NCBI GenBank assembly: GCA_036010905.1
Contig: DASCMH010000009.1
Span: 62,001 to 126,000 of the forward strand
Source of the DNA: SMWD01 sp002729875
GTDB taxonomy: Bacteria > Pseudomonadota > Gammaproteobacteria > Steroidobacterales > GCA-2729495
Reading direction: 5' to 3'
Length of the DNA stretch: 64,000 nt
The position numbers and the translations under genes are program-made. Below are positions 1 to 8,470 of this stretch, piece after piece (position 1 is the stretch's first letter; each line of letters starts with the position of its first letter). A model generated the notes under the pieces. The model was not told where the DNA came from. It did no database searches and was given only the letters and a program-made list of their open reading frames with translations.

Positions 1-2345
1 CTTATCGCAGCGCTTCGGGTTTCGGTGTGCGCCTTGACGGCGGCACGGCCTATGCCGGGGCACGTATCACCCCGTTTTACGATTCCCTGCTGGTCAAGAT
101 TTCCACCTGGGCGCCAACCCCCGCGGAAGCCATCGATCGCATGGATCGAGCTCTGCAGGAATTTCGCATCCGGGGGGTCAACACCAACCTGGCATTTCTT
201 GAGAACCTGATCAGGCACCCTACGTTCCGCTCCGCAGACTACACCACGCGGTTTATTGATATCACGCCGGAACTTTTCCAGTTCAAGAAGAAGCGCGACC
301 GTGCCACACGGCTGCTGACGTTTATCGGCGAGGTCATCGTCAACGGCCACCCGGAGGTTCAGGGTCGGATCGCCCCCCGGACCCGCAACATTGCTCCAGT
401 ACCCAAATCCCTGCCGGCCGAGATCCCCATGGGTCACCGCCAGCGCCTGCTGACAGACGGGCCGGAAGCCTTTGCGCGCTGGATACGGGACGAGCCTCGT
501 ATCCTGCTAACGGATACTACGATGCGCGATGCCCACCAATCTCTACTTGCCACCCGCATGCGCACCGTGGATCTGTTGAATATTGCACCGGCATACGCAA
601 GGCTGCTGCCGCAATTGCTGTCTGTTGAGTGCTGGGGCGGAGCAACCTTCGACGTGGCAATGCGCTTTCTGCAAGAGGATCCGTGGCAACGGTTAACGCA
701 ACTACGCGAGCAGATGCCGAATATTCTGTTGCAGATGCTCCTGCGCAGCGCCAATGCAGTTGGATACACCAACTATCCTGACAACGTCGTACGCCATTTC
801 GTCCGCCAGGCAGCCAATTCCGGTATCGACCTGTTCCGGGTATTCGATTCCCTGAACTGGGTAGAGAACATGCGGGTTGCCATGGATGCTGTGCTGGACG
901 CAGGGAAACTCTGCGAGGCCACCCTTTGTTACACCGGCAACATGCTGCAACCGGGGCAGCATAAGTACAACCTGAAATACTACGTCAGCATGGCGAAACA
1001 ACTGCAACAAGCCGGCGCCCATATCCTGGGGATTAAGGACATGGCGGGTGTCTGCCGCCCGGAAGCGGTACGGCAACTTGTGACGGCACTGCGACAGGAA
1101 ACAGGGCTGCCGGTACATTTTCATACCCACGACACCGGCGGTGTGGGGGCGGCTTCAGTCATCGCCGCAGTTGAAGCGGGGGCGGATGTGGTTGATGGGG
1201 CCATAGATTCAATGAGTGGTCTGACCTCACAACCGAATCTGAGTTCCATTATCGAGGTGCTGGCGGATTCAGATCGAAATCCGGGGATCGACACCCAGGC
1301 CCTGCGGCAGATTTCCCACTATTGGGAAGTCGTACGCCAGTACTATGCGGCATTTGAGAGTGATATTCGCTCTGGAACGGCGGATATCTATCGTCATGCA
1401 ATGCCTGGGGGCCAATACACCAATCTCCGCGAACAGGCTCGGGCACTGAACATCGAGAACCGCTGGCCCGAAATTGCGGAGACCTACGCAAAAGTCAACG
1501 AGCTATTCGGCGATATCATCAAGGTAACCCCCTCGTCAAAAGTGGTCGGTGATATGGCATTGTTCATGGTGACCAGCGAACTGAGTGCAGAGGAGGTTTT
1601 AAATCCGGAGCGGGAAATAGACTTCCCGGCGTCCGTCGTGGGGCTGTTCCGGGGGGATCTCGGCCAGGCGCATGGTGGCTTTCCCAAAATATTGCAAAAA
1701 AAGGCGCTCAAAGGGGAAAAACCGCTTTCAGATCGGCCTGGCGCAACAATGGCGCCATTGGATTTACAAGAAGCCCGGGTAATGCTGGAGAAGCAGATCG
1801 GTCGACGGGCTTCCGATACGGACCTGTCGTCCCACATTCTTTATCCGAAGGTTTTCGAGGAGTATGCAAAGCATCAGCGCCGGTATGGCGATGTGAGCGT
1901 TTTACCCACACCGGTATTTTTCTACGGACTCGATAAAGAAACCGAGATCGATGTAAACATCGACAAGGGCAAGACCTTGTTCATCCGTTACTTGGCCAGA
2001 AGCGAACCCAATGATCAGGGCGAAAGACGGGTGTTTTTTGAACTCAACGGTCAACCCCGCAGCGTGAACATCCTGGATCGGCAGGCCGTGCCTGCTCGTG
2101 TGGCTCGGCCCAAGGCGGAAGATGGCAATACCGGACACATAGCGGCGCCTATGCCGGGCGTGATTGTCAGCGTCAATGTTGAGGAAGGGCAAGCAATCAA
2201 CCAGGGTGATCCGCTTTTGTCAATTGAGGCAATGAAAATGGAAACAGCAATCCACGCAGAACGTAGCGGGTCAGTGGAAAAAATTGTTACTCCAACCGGA
2301 ACCCAGGTCGACAGCAAGGATTTGTTACTCATTCTGACCGATTGA
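1..2345 (+). CDS. pyc: Pyruvate carboxylase, C-terminal two thirds (5' end outside window)
   Basis: Biotin-dependent carboxylation of pyruvate to oxaloacetate, an anaplerotic step in the cytoplasm. The open frame enters from the left edge (first full codon at base 3) and already encodes the end of the biotin-carboxylase domain (ITPFYDSLLVK). It continues through the carboxyltransferase domain, which opens with DTTMRDAH near bases 513-536, the PYC/OADA conserved domain, and a C-terminal biotinyl domain whose EAMKMET motif puts the biotinylated lysine codon at about 2235-2237. Roughly 370 residues of the usual 1,150 are missing because of the window edge, not by truncation. The single-chain order BC-CT-biotinyl separates it from oxaloacetate decarboxylase alpha subunits. 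No in-frame stop or frameshift is seen. Confidence 0.95.
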   Translation, partial: YRSASGFGVRLDGGTAYAGARITPFYDSLLVKISTWAPTPAEAIDRMDRALQEFRIRGVNTNLAFLENLIRHPTFRSADYTTRFIDITPELFQFKKKRDRATRLLTFIGEVIVNGHPEVQGRIAPRTRNIAPVPKSLPAEIPMGHRQRLLTDGPEAFARWIRDEPRILLTDTTMRDAHQSLLATRMRTVDLLNIAPAYARLLPQLLSVECWGGATFDVAMRFLQEDPWQRLTQLREQMPNILLQMLLRSANAVGYTNYPDNVVRHFVRQAANSGIDLFRVFDSLNWVENMRVAMDAVLDAGKLCEATLCYTGNMLQPGQHKYNLKYYVSMAKQLQQAGAHILGIKDMAGVCRPEAVRQLVTALRQETGLPVHFHTHDTGGVGAASVIAAVEAGADVVDGAIDSMSGLTSQPNLSSIIEVLADSDRNPGIDTQALRQISHYWEVVRQYYAAFESDIRSGTADIYRHAMPGGQYTNLREQARALNIENRWPEIAETYAKVNELFGDIIKVTPSSKVVGDMALFMVTSELSAEEVLNPEREIDFPASVVGLFRGDLGQAHGGFPKILQKKALKGEKPLSDRPGATMAPLDLQEARVMLEKQIGRRASDTDLSSHILYPKVFEEYAKHQRRYGDVSVLPTPVFFYGLDKETEIDVNIDKGKTLFIRYLARSEPNDQGERRVFFELNGQPRSVNILDRQAVPARVARPKAEDGNTGHIAAPMPGVIVSVNVEEGQAINQGDPLLSIEAMKMETAIHAERSGSVEKIVTPTGTQVDSKDLLLILTD

Positions 2346-2410
2346 ACGCGGTTAAATCCCCGCTCATCTCTGTTTTTTTGCAACCCGCCAGCCCGACCGG
2401 GTTTAACAAA

Positions 2411-2438
2411 TCAATCGGTCAAATGAAGTACCGATTGA
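2411..2438. promoter_or_regulatory. Perfect 9-bp inverted repeat upstream of the acyl-CoA dehydrogenase gene
   Basis: TCAATCGGT at 2411-2419 is repeated in inverse at 2430-2438 with a 10-base spacer. It lies 74 bp upstream of the next start codon and has no T-run after it, so it reads better as an operator than as a terminator. A TATGAT hexamer at 2477-2482 could be a -10 element. The binding protein is unknown; the AraC regulator two genes downstream is one possibility. Confidence 0.4.
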
Positions 2439-2511
2439 GCCAAAAAACAACTCCTATAGGCAAACAAGCTCTGTAGTATGATCTCTATGGGTTTTGACAG
2501 GTTAGGAGAGT

Positions 2512-3678
2512 ATGGTGAGAGTGCTGGATTCGATGGACCTTTTAGATACAAGGTCTTTGCTGAACGACGACGAGCTTATGGTCGACAATTCAGTGGCACG
2601 CTTCGTCGATGAACGCGTTCTGCCTATTATCAGCGAATGCTTCGAAACCAGCCGCATGCCGGCGGAACTGATTCCTGAAATTGCCGAGTTGGGTCTGTTG
2701 GGCATCAATATCGATGGCTACGATTGTGCGGGCCTGAACAGTGTCTGCTATGGCCTGGCGTGCCAACAACTTGAGCGGGGCGATAGTGCATTGCGCAGCT
2801 TTGTATCCGTGCAAAGCAGCCTGTGCATGTATCCAATCTATACCTACGGGTCGGAACAACAGAAAACTCGCTGGCTGCCGGCGATGGCTCGCGGAGAAGC
2901 TATCGGCTGTTTTGGTCTGACGGAACCGCATGGCGGTTCCGACCCGGGCAATATGAAAACGCATGCAAAGCGTGACGGCAGCGACTGGATATTGAACGGT
3001 GCCAAAATATGGATCACCAACGGCAGCATTGCCGATATTGCCGTTATCTGGGCAATGACCGAAGACGGTGTCTGTGGGTTCCTGGTAAAGAAAGGCACGC
3101 CGGGTTTTGCCGCAACGGATATCAAGCACAAGATGTCTTTACGCGCATCCATCACCTCATCGTTATTTTTTGACAATGTTCGGATTCCGGATGAGAACCG
3201 GCTACCGGGGGTTACGGGACTCAAGGGACCCCTGAGTTGCCTGACACAGGCACGCTATGGAATCAGCTGGGGGCCCATCGGTTCCGCGCAGGCATGCCTG
3301 CAGGAGTTGATCGAGTACACGGCAACGAGAAAGCTGTTTGGCCGGCCTCTGTCACAAACCCAGTCCATACAAGAGCGCCTGGCGGACATGGCACGCCGCA
3401 TCACGACGGCCCAGTTGCTGGCATTGCAACTCGGACGACTGAAGGATGCCGGTACGTTGCATCCCAGCCAGGTATCGCTGGCCAAGTGGAATAATGTCCG
3501 CATGGCACTGGATGTCGCCCGTGACTGCCGTGACATGCTGGGGGCCAGCGGTATTTCAACCGAGTTTGCACCTATCCGGCATATGCTGAACCTCGAGAGC
3601 GTCATCACCTACGAGGGCACGGAGAATGTCCACAAACTGATCATCGGCAAGGAACTAACCGGTTTCAACGCCTTCTAG
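2512..3678 (+). CDS. gcdH: Acyl-CoA dehydrogenase, glutaryl-CoA dehydrogenase-like
   Basis: FAD-dependent acyl-CoA dehydrogenase of 388 residues. Residues seen that fit glutaryl-CoA dehydrogenase are the catalytic-base glutamate E368 in TYEGTENVH, R95 in LRSFVSVQSSL (the position that binds the glutaryl carboxylate in the family), FAD-contact segments FGLTEPHGGSDPG and WITNGS, and the usual N-terminal helical, beta and C-terminal helical domains. If the assignment is right it turns glutaryl-CoA into crotonyl-CoA in lysine, tryptophan or dicarboxylate breakdown, passing electrons to ETF. The ATG is preceded by AGGAG at 2504-2508. No CoA-transferase sits next to it, so a related short dicarboxyl-CoA substrate cannot be excluded. 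Confidence 0.8.
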   Translation: MVRVLDSMDLLDTRSLLNDDELMVDNSVARFVDERVLPIISECFETSRMPAELIPEIAELGLLGINIDGYDCAGLNSVCYGLACQQLERGDSALRSFVSVQSSLCMYPIYTYGSEQQKTRWLPAMARGEAIGCFGLTEPHGGSDPGNMKTHAKRDGSDWILNGAKIWITNGSIADIAVIWAMTEDGVCGFLVKKGTPGFAATDIKHKMSLRASITSSLFFDNVRIPDENRLPGVTGLKGPLSCLTQARYGISWGPIGSAQACLQELIEYTATRKLFGRPLSQTQSIQERLADMARRITTAQLLALQLGRLKDAGTLHPSQVSLAKWNNVRMALDVARDCRDMLGASGISTEFAPIRHMLNLESVITYEGTENVHKLIIGKELTGFNAF

Positions 3679-3710
3679 GCGTGCGGGAGCCCACACGGTA
3701 AGATACCGGG

Positions 3711-4751
3711 ATGATGGAGCATCCCGAAAAATTCCCTCACCTGATTGCGACGTGGGCCATAGCGGTGGCACAGGCGCTTGATGAAATAGGACTCGACAGC
3801 AAAGCGATTTTTGCGGATACCGGCATTGATCTGATCCACGCAAGAGATCCGAATATGCGCATCCCGGCGGCCAAAATGACCCAGGTTTACAATCTCGCTG
3901 AAAAACTCAGCAATGATCCCGCATTCGGGCTTTCCATTGCACGATTTATTCATCCCACATCACTGAATGCACTCGGGTATTCCCTGTTCGCAAGCCGGAC
4001 CATGGAAACATTCTGTCGCAGAATCGTACGATATTTCCGCTTGGTGACCACCAACGCAATCAATCAATTTGAAGAAACCGAGACCGATCTCCGTCTGATC
4101 ATGATGCCGGCAACGGATCGGGGTTCGTTTATTCCACAGGATTCCTGGCTGGCTATGATCGTACGTTTTGGCCGCGATATTTACCGACCAAATTTCAGTC
4201 CAATCAGAGTAAAGCTGCGACGGCCGGAACCAAAGAGAAACAAAAGAGCATTTATCGATTATTTCCAGGCACCGGTCGACTTCGGGCATAAGACCAACGT
4301 ACTTATTTTTGACAAACAAGATATGCGCATGCAATTACCGGCCGCTAATGCTGAACTGGCCCGGCAGAATGATCAGGTGGTGCTGTCTCTTCTCGCCCGT
4401 ATGGACCGCGAGGATATCATCACGCAGGTTCGAGCCTCGGTTGTCGACCTATTACCGTCCGGTGAGTGCTGCAAGGAAAAAATAGCCGAGCGGCTGCATA
4501 TGAGCGAACGTACATTGCAGGGTCGTCTCTCCGAAAGAAAAACCAGCTACCGCAATCTTTTGAATGAAACCCGCAAAGAACTGGCCGAACAATACATCAG
4601 CCAGGATCTGCGCTCATTCAGCGAAGTCACTTACTTGCTGGGATTCGCCGATATCAGCAGCTTTTCACGCGCTTTCAGAAACTGGACAGGCCTGTCGCCT
4701 ACCGCATACCGGGGCGAGTACCTTAATAATCTCCAGTCAGACCATGGATAA
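3711..4751 (+). CDS. AraC-family transcriptional regulator
   Basis: Protein of 346 residues. The N-terminal 200 residues match the arabinose-binding-like sensor fold of the OruR/ArgR-type AraC regulators, and the last ~90 form the double helix-turn-helix domain (KIAERLHMSERTLQGRL, then FADISSFSRAFRNWTGLSPTAYR). It starts 32 bp after the acyl-CoA dehydrogenase gene and its stop codon overlaps the start of fdhD by 8 bp, so it is probably cotranscribed with one or both. Likely targets are the flanking catabolic or molybdenum-enzyme genes; the inducer cannot be told from sequence. Confidence 0.85.
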   Translation: MMEHPEKFPHLIATWAIAVAQALDEIGLDSKAIFADTGIDLIHARDPNMRIPAAKMTQVYNLAEKLSNDPAFGLSIARFIHPTSLNALGYSLFASRTMETFCRRIVRYFRLVTTNAINQFEETETDLRLIMMPATDRGSFIPQDSWLAMIVRFGRDIYRPNFSPIRVKLRRPEPKRNKRAFIDYFQAPVDFGHKTNVLIFDKQDMRMQLPAANAELARQNDQVVLSLLARMDREDIITQVRASVVDLLPSGECCKEKIAERLHMSERTLQGRLSERKTSYRNLLNETRKELAEQYISQDLRSFSEVTYLLGFADISSFSRAFRNWTGLSPTAYRGEYLNNLQSDHG

Positions 4752-5619
4752 ACACCCACCGGGCAGTCAAAGCAGTGTCAGGGTTCCGGTAAAAAGAGCT
4801 GATGACAATCATTATTCGGATGACAGCGACTGGCTGGTAACCGAAGAGCCACTGGAAATTCGCCTGTGCCACTATACTAATGACAGCAGACAAACACACA
4901 GTGTCTCTGTCACGATGAGAACTCCAGGCGCTGATTTTGATCTGGCTGCAGGTTTTCTGCTCACTGAAGGAATCATCCGTAACCCATCGGATATTCACAG
5001 TATGGGTTACACGACAGACCAGAATACCGATGAACCGTCGCAAAATATTGTAGTCGTCAACCTGACCCCCGAAACCAGTTTTGATATCACCAAATTGCAG
5101 CGAAATTTTTATGCCACATCATCGTGCGGAGTTTGCGGCAAGGCATCCCTCGAAGCACTCACATTTGAGTCATTTTATGCAGTCAATGGTGAAAATTTTC
5201 TTATTAATCAAACCGCATTGACTGCCCTTCCGGAAAAACTGGCGAGCCGGCAAACGACTTTTACCAGAACCGGCGGCCTGCACGCAGCAGCGGTTTTTGA
5301 TGCTCAGGGTCAGTTGCTAGCAGTACGTGAGGATGTCGGCCGGCACAATGCTGTCGACAAACTTATTGGCGCCATGTTCCGGTCAGGTAGGCTGCCACTG
5401 TGTGACCTGGGCATCCTGACCAGTGGTCGCGCCAGTTTCGAGATCCTGCAAAAAACTCGTATGGCGGGTTGCCCGATGGTAGCAGCCGTGGGCGCGCCGT
5501 CGAGTCTTGCCGCAGAACTCGCCTGGGAATTTGATATGACGCTGATCGGATTCTTGCGAGACCGGCGATTCAACATCTATACCGGACCTGCACGAATCGG
5601 GCCCGCATCTGTCAGTTAA
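4744..5619 (+). CDS. fdhD: FdhD-type sulfurtransferase for molybdenum cofactor
   Basis: FdhD carries sulfur from a cysteine desulfurase to the molybdenum cofactor of formate dehydrogenases. The family cysteine pair is present as C128 and C131 in SSCGVCG, followed by the C-terminal motifs GGLHAAA, EDVGRHNAVDK and LTSGRASFE. I chose the ATG at 4744, which overlaps the AraC stop codon and gives 291 residues, close to the usual ~280. An earlier in-frame start would lie wholly inside the AraC gene. No formate dehydrogenase gene is in the window. Directly downstream are CoxD/CoxE-like maturation genes and further on a molybdenum hydroxylase, so here it may serve that enzyme. This functional link is inferred. 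Confidence 0.9.
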   Translation: MDKHPPGSQSSVRVPVKRADDNHYSDDSDWLVTEEPLEIRLCHYTNDSRQTHSVSVTMRTPGADFDLAAGFLLTEGIIRNPSDIHSMGYTTDQNTDEPSQNIVVVNLTPETSFDITKLQRNFYATSSCGVCGKASLEALTFESFYAVNGENFLINQTALTALPEKLASRQTTFTRTGGLHAAAVFDAQGQLLAVREDVGRHNAVDKLIGAMFRSGRLPLCDLGILTSGRASFEILQKTRMAGCPMVAAVGAPSSLAAELAWEFDMTLIGFLRDRRFNIYTGPARIGPASVS

Positions 5620-5637
5620 CCTCAAAGCGAATTTCGC

Positions 5638-6531
5638 ATGTTTACATCTATCGACAACCTCAAAGAACAGTTTGACCGCCAGGGATATATCGCGGATCGG
5701 TTACTGCTGACCAGCGTTTATCTCTCCGTCACGCTTGGCAAGCCCATCTTTCTCGAAGGAGAGCCCGGTGTCGGCAAAACTGAAGTCGCCAAGGCACTGG
5801 CAGCGATACTCGATACTGAACTCATTCGGCTACAGTGCTACGAAGGTCTGGATACGTACACAGCATTATACGAATGGAACTATCCGCGACAGATGCTGGA
5901 ACTGCGCATGGAAGAAGCCCGCGGGACAGACAAAGCAACTATTGGCAAGGATATCTTTCGCGAAGAGTTTTTGCTCAAGCGTCCGCTATTGCGCGCCATT
6001 CAAACCCAGGGCAATCAGTCACCGGTGCTGCTAATCGATGAGATCGACCGCTCGGACATCGAATTTGAGGCCTTCTTGCTGGAAATCCTGTCGGATTTCC
6101 AGATTACAATCCCCGAGATCGGCACTATCCACCCGGAACATCCCCCGATTGTCGTACTGACATCAAATCGCACCCGGGAAATACACGATGCACTGAAACG
6201 CCGGTGCCTGTATCACTGGATCGATTACCCAACGCTAGAAAAAGAAATAAGCATTATCGAATCACGAGTCCCGGGCATCGAACAACAACTCTCCGGTCAA
6301 ATTTGCCGTTTCATGCAGGCAATCAGAAGCCAGGATTTTTTCAAACGCCCCGGTGTGGCAGAGACTATCGACTGGGCCCACGCTCTGCTGGCATTAGGTG
6401 TCGCGGAACTAAGCGAAAACACCGTTAACGCGACCCTGGGCTGCATCCTGAAATACAAGGATGATCTCGAGAAACTCCAATATGAAGATCTCTCTCGTTT
6501 GATTGCGGAAACCGGCAACACAGAATCCTGA
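5638..6531 (+). CDS. coxD: MoxR/CoxD-like AAA+ ATPase
   Basis: Cytoplasmic AAA+ ATPase of 297 residues with Walker A GEPGVGKT (41-48), Walker B VLLIDE (130-135) and the sensor segment VVLTSNRTREIHDALKRR. MoxR-family members act as chaperones for cofactor insertion together with VWA proteins. In carboxydotrophs CoxD is needed to build the active-site cluster of CO dehydrogenase. The match in size, the following overlapping VWA gene and the nearby molybdenum-hydroxylase genes favour a CoxD-type role. It begins 18 bp after fdhD, so fdhD-coxD-coxE look like one transcript. Confidence 0.85.
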   Translation: MFTSIDNLKEQFDRQGYIADRLLLTSVYLSVTLGKPIFLEGEPGVGKTEVAKALAAILDTELIRLQCYEGLDTYTALYEWNYPRQMLELRMEEARGTDKATIGKDIFREEFLLKRPLLRAIQTQGNQSPVLLIDEIDRSDIEFEAFLLEILSDFQITIPEIGTIHPEHPPIVVLTSNRTREIHDALKRRCLYHWIDYPTLEKEISIIESRVPGIEQQLSGQICRFMQAIRSQDFFKRPGVAETIDWAHALLALGVAELSENTVNATLGCILKYKDDLEKLQYEDLSRLIAETGNTES

Positions 6532-7705
6532 GCCAGTGGTTCAATCCTCTCCAACTACTCGAACGGCTTCACAGGTAAACCTGCTAACCCACATAGTTCG
6601 ATTCTCGAGAGAGCTTGGTGCTGCCGGAATACCAATCAACACCGCCAATCTGATCGATCTGTGCCGTTGCTTCTCATATGTCGATATAAGCTGCAAGCGG
6701 GATTTCCATGCTGCGGCAAGAGCCAATCTTATTTCCAGCCATGATGACTTTGCGCGGTTTGATCGCATGTTCGAAGCCTTCTGGCAAAAAACAGTCGGCG
6801 AAGCCGTCAACCAGACAAACAACGATGACCCGCAGGACGAAGATTCGGTACGCAAGATTGCAAAAGAACGGGAGTGCGTGGCAAACAATCCTGATGAGGA
6901 ACCTGCTCCCGGCGAACGACAGTCATCGCATATCGAATACAGCCCTGATGAGGTGCTGGCCAAACGGGACCTGGGCAGCCTGAACTCCGAAGAGTTGCAA
7001 CAGGCACGTCGACTCATGGCAAAACTACTTGCAGTTATCGCCAACCACAGGAGTCGACGCCGCGTCCCCGCTCACAGCGGTCGGGTTCTAGATTTCCGTT
7101 GCATGCTGCGCCGTTCGACGCTCGATGGACAGGATCTTTGCAAACTGCTGTACCGCCAACGCCGCATCCGCAAAACCAAACTGATTTTACTCTGCGATGT
7201 CAGTGGCTCGATGGAACGGTACAGCCGGTTTCTGATCCAGTTTATCTGTGCTTTACGACACGAATTGCCTGATGTCGAAGTTGCTGTATTTTCAACCCGC
7301 TTGACAGTCCTCACACCGCAACTCGCCAGCCAGGGAAGCGAGGAAACTCTGCGCCGCTTCTCCGACCGTGTGCCGGACTGGGCCGGTGGCACCGATATCG
7401 GCCGCTGCATCAGTGCATTCAACAGGCACTTCGCCCCGCAAATGTTACGTTCACGGACAATCGTCGTGATTCTGAGCGACGGCTGGGATCGCGGCGACGC
7501 CGGGCAGATGCGCACTGCTATACAGGATTTGCGGCGTAATGTTCAGAAACTGATATGGCTGAATCCGCTACTCGGCAACGAGGATTATCAACCCTTGTGC
7601 CGCGGCATAAAGACGGCCCTGCCCCACCTGGACTACTTTCTGCCCGCACATAATCTCGACAGCCTGGGGGCGCTGGTGGAGTTGCTGCGGGAAATCTGGC
7701 GGTAA
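6503..7705 (+). CDS. coxE: CoxE-like VWA-domain protein
   Basis: Protein of up to 400 residues. The N-terminal part (LLTHIVRFSRELGAAGI) matches the CoxE/DUF VWA-partner family. A charged, low-complexity linker covers about residues 100-165, and the C-terminal VWA domain has a full MIDAS set: DVSGS at 232-236, GGTD near 300 and LSDGWDRGD near 330. CoxE proteins pair with the MoxR ATPase in maturation of molybdenum hydroxylases. The start is uncertain: the TTG at 6503 overlaps the ATPase gene by 29 bp, while a GTG at 6536 would begin 4 bp after its stop. The conserved region begins after both. Confidence 0.82.
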   Translation: MRKPATQNPEPVVQSSPTTRTASQVNLLTHIVRFSRELGAAGIPINTANLIDLCRCFSYVDISCKRDFHAAARANLISSHDDFARFDRMFEAFWQKTVGEAVNQTNNDDPQDEDSVRKIAKERECVANNPDEEPAPGERQSSHIEYSPDEVLAKRDLGSLNSEELQQARRLMAKLLAVIANHRSRRRVPAHSGRVLDFRCMLRRSTLDGQDLCKLLYRQRRIRKTKLILLCDVSGSMERYSRFLIQFICALRHELPDVEVAVFSTRLTVLTPQLASQGSEETLRRFSDRVPDWAGGTDIGRCISAFNRHFAPQMLRSRTIVVILSDGWDRGDAGQMRTAIQDLRRNVQKLIWLNPLLGNEDYQPLCRGIKTALPHLDYFLPAHNLDSLGALVELLREIWR

Positions 7706-7915
7706 GGAGAGTAGCTTTCAGCCACGATTGCCGGTTATTTTCCGCACCGTTTCCCTGCTCGGCCATTTATCTTCATGGCTTTTGTTTTTTTCCCGATCAC
7801 GGTATTAACTTCTCTCACCTGATAGATTAGGATGATATCAGCACTCTCCATGAATTTTTCGATGGTTGCGAACCAACCGGCTTAACCACGTATTATAATT
7901 AGCAGCGGAGTCTTA

Positions 7916-8470
7916 ATGATGACCACCCGACGCAGTTTCATCAGTGGCACCGGCCTCGGGCTATTAAGCTTCACGGTCGCCGGTTCGACGGTACTGATGT
8001 CGCCACGGGATGCACGCGCGAAGAATGCCGACTTTCGCATACTGAGCGACAGGGAAGTTAAACTGATAGAGACCTTCGGTGAAGCGCTGGTGCCCGGAGC
8101 CCGCGAAAATGGCATCGCACACTTCATCGACCAGCAGTTGTCCGTCGATGCCAACGACGCACTATTGATGATCAAGTACTTCAACATACGTCCACCGTAT
8201 GCACATTTCTATCGCACCGGCCTGACCGCATTGAACGACTACAGCCGCACAGTTCATGACAAGCCGTTTACCGCACTGGATGACGAGGCAGCAAATGCCC
8301 TGATCACTACCATTAGCAACACGATGCCGGAGGGTTGGGACGGCCCGCCGGCACCGCTGTTTTACCTGGCGGTTCGCAGTGATGCGGTTGACGTTGTGTA
8401 CGGCACGGTCGAGGGTTTTGAACGTCTTGGCATTCCCTACATGCCCCATATCCTGCCGCCCGAAGCATGA
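7916..8470 (+). CDS. Tat-exported gluconate 2-dehydrogenase subunit 3-like protein
   Basis: Small subunit of membrane-bound or periplasmic GMC-type dehydrogenases, 184 residues. A twin-arginine signal (TTRRSFISG followed by a hydrophobic stretch and a likely cleavage near DARA) starts the protein. The rest is the helical subunit-3 fold, recognisable in LSDREVKLIETFGEALVPGA. Its stop overlaps the next gene's start as ATGA, so the two subunits are translationally coupled. In known enzymes this subunit helps carry the flavoprotein, which lacks its own signal, through the Tat pathway. No dihaem cytochrome subunit is adjacent, so the electron acceptor is unclear. ATG codons at 7916 and 7919 are both possible starts. 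Confidence 0.8.
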   Translation: MMTTRRSFISGTGLGLLSFTVAGSTVLMSPRDARAKNADFRILSDREVKLIETFGEALVPGARENGIAHFIDQQLSVDANDALLMIKYFNIRPPYAHFYRTGLTALNDYSRTVHDKPFTALDDEAANALITTISNTMPEGWDGPPAPLFYLAVRSDAVDVVYGTVEGFERLGIPYMPHILPPEA

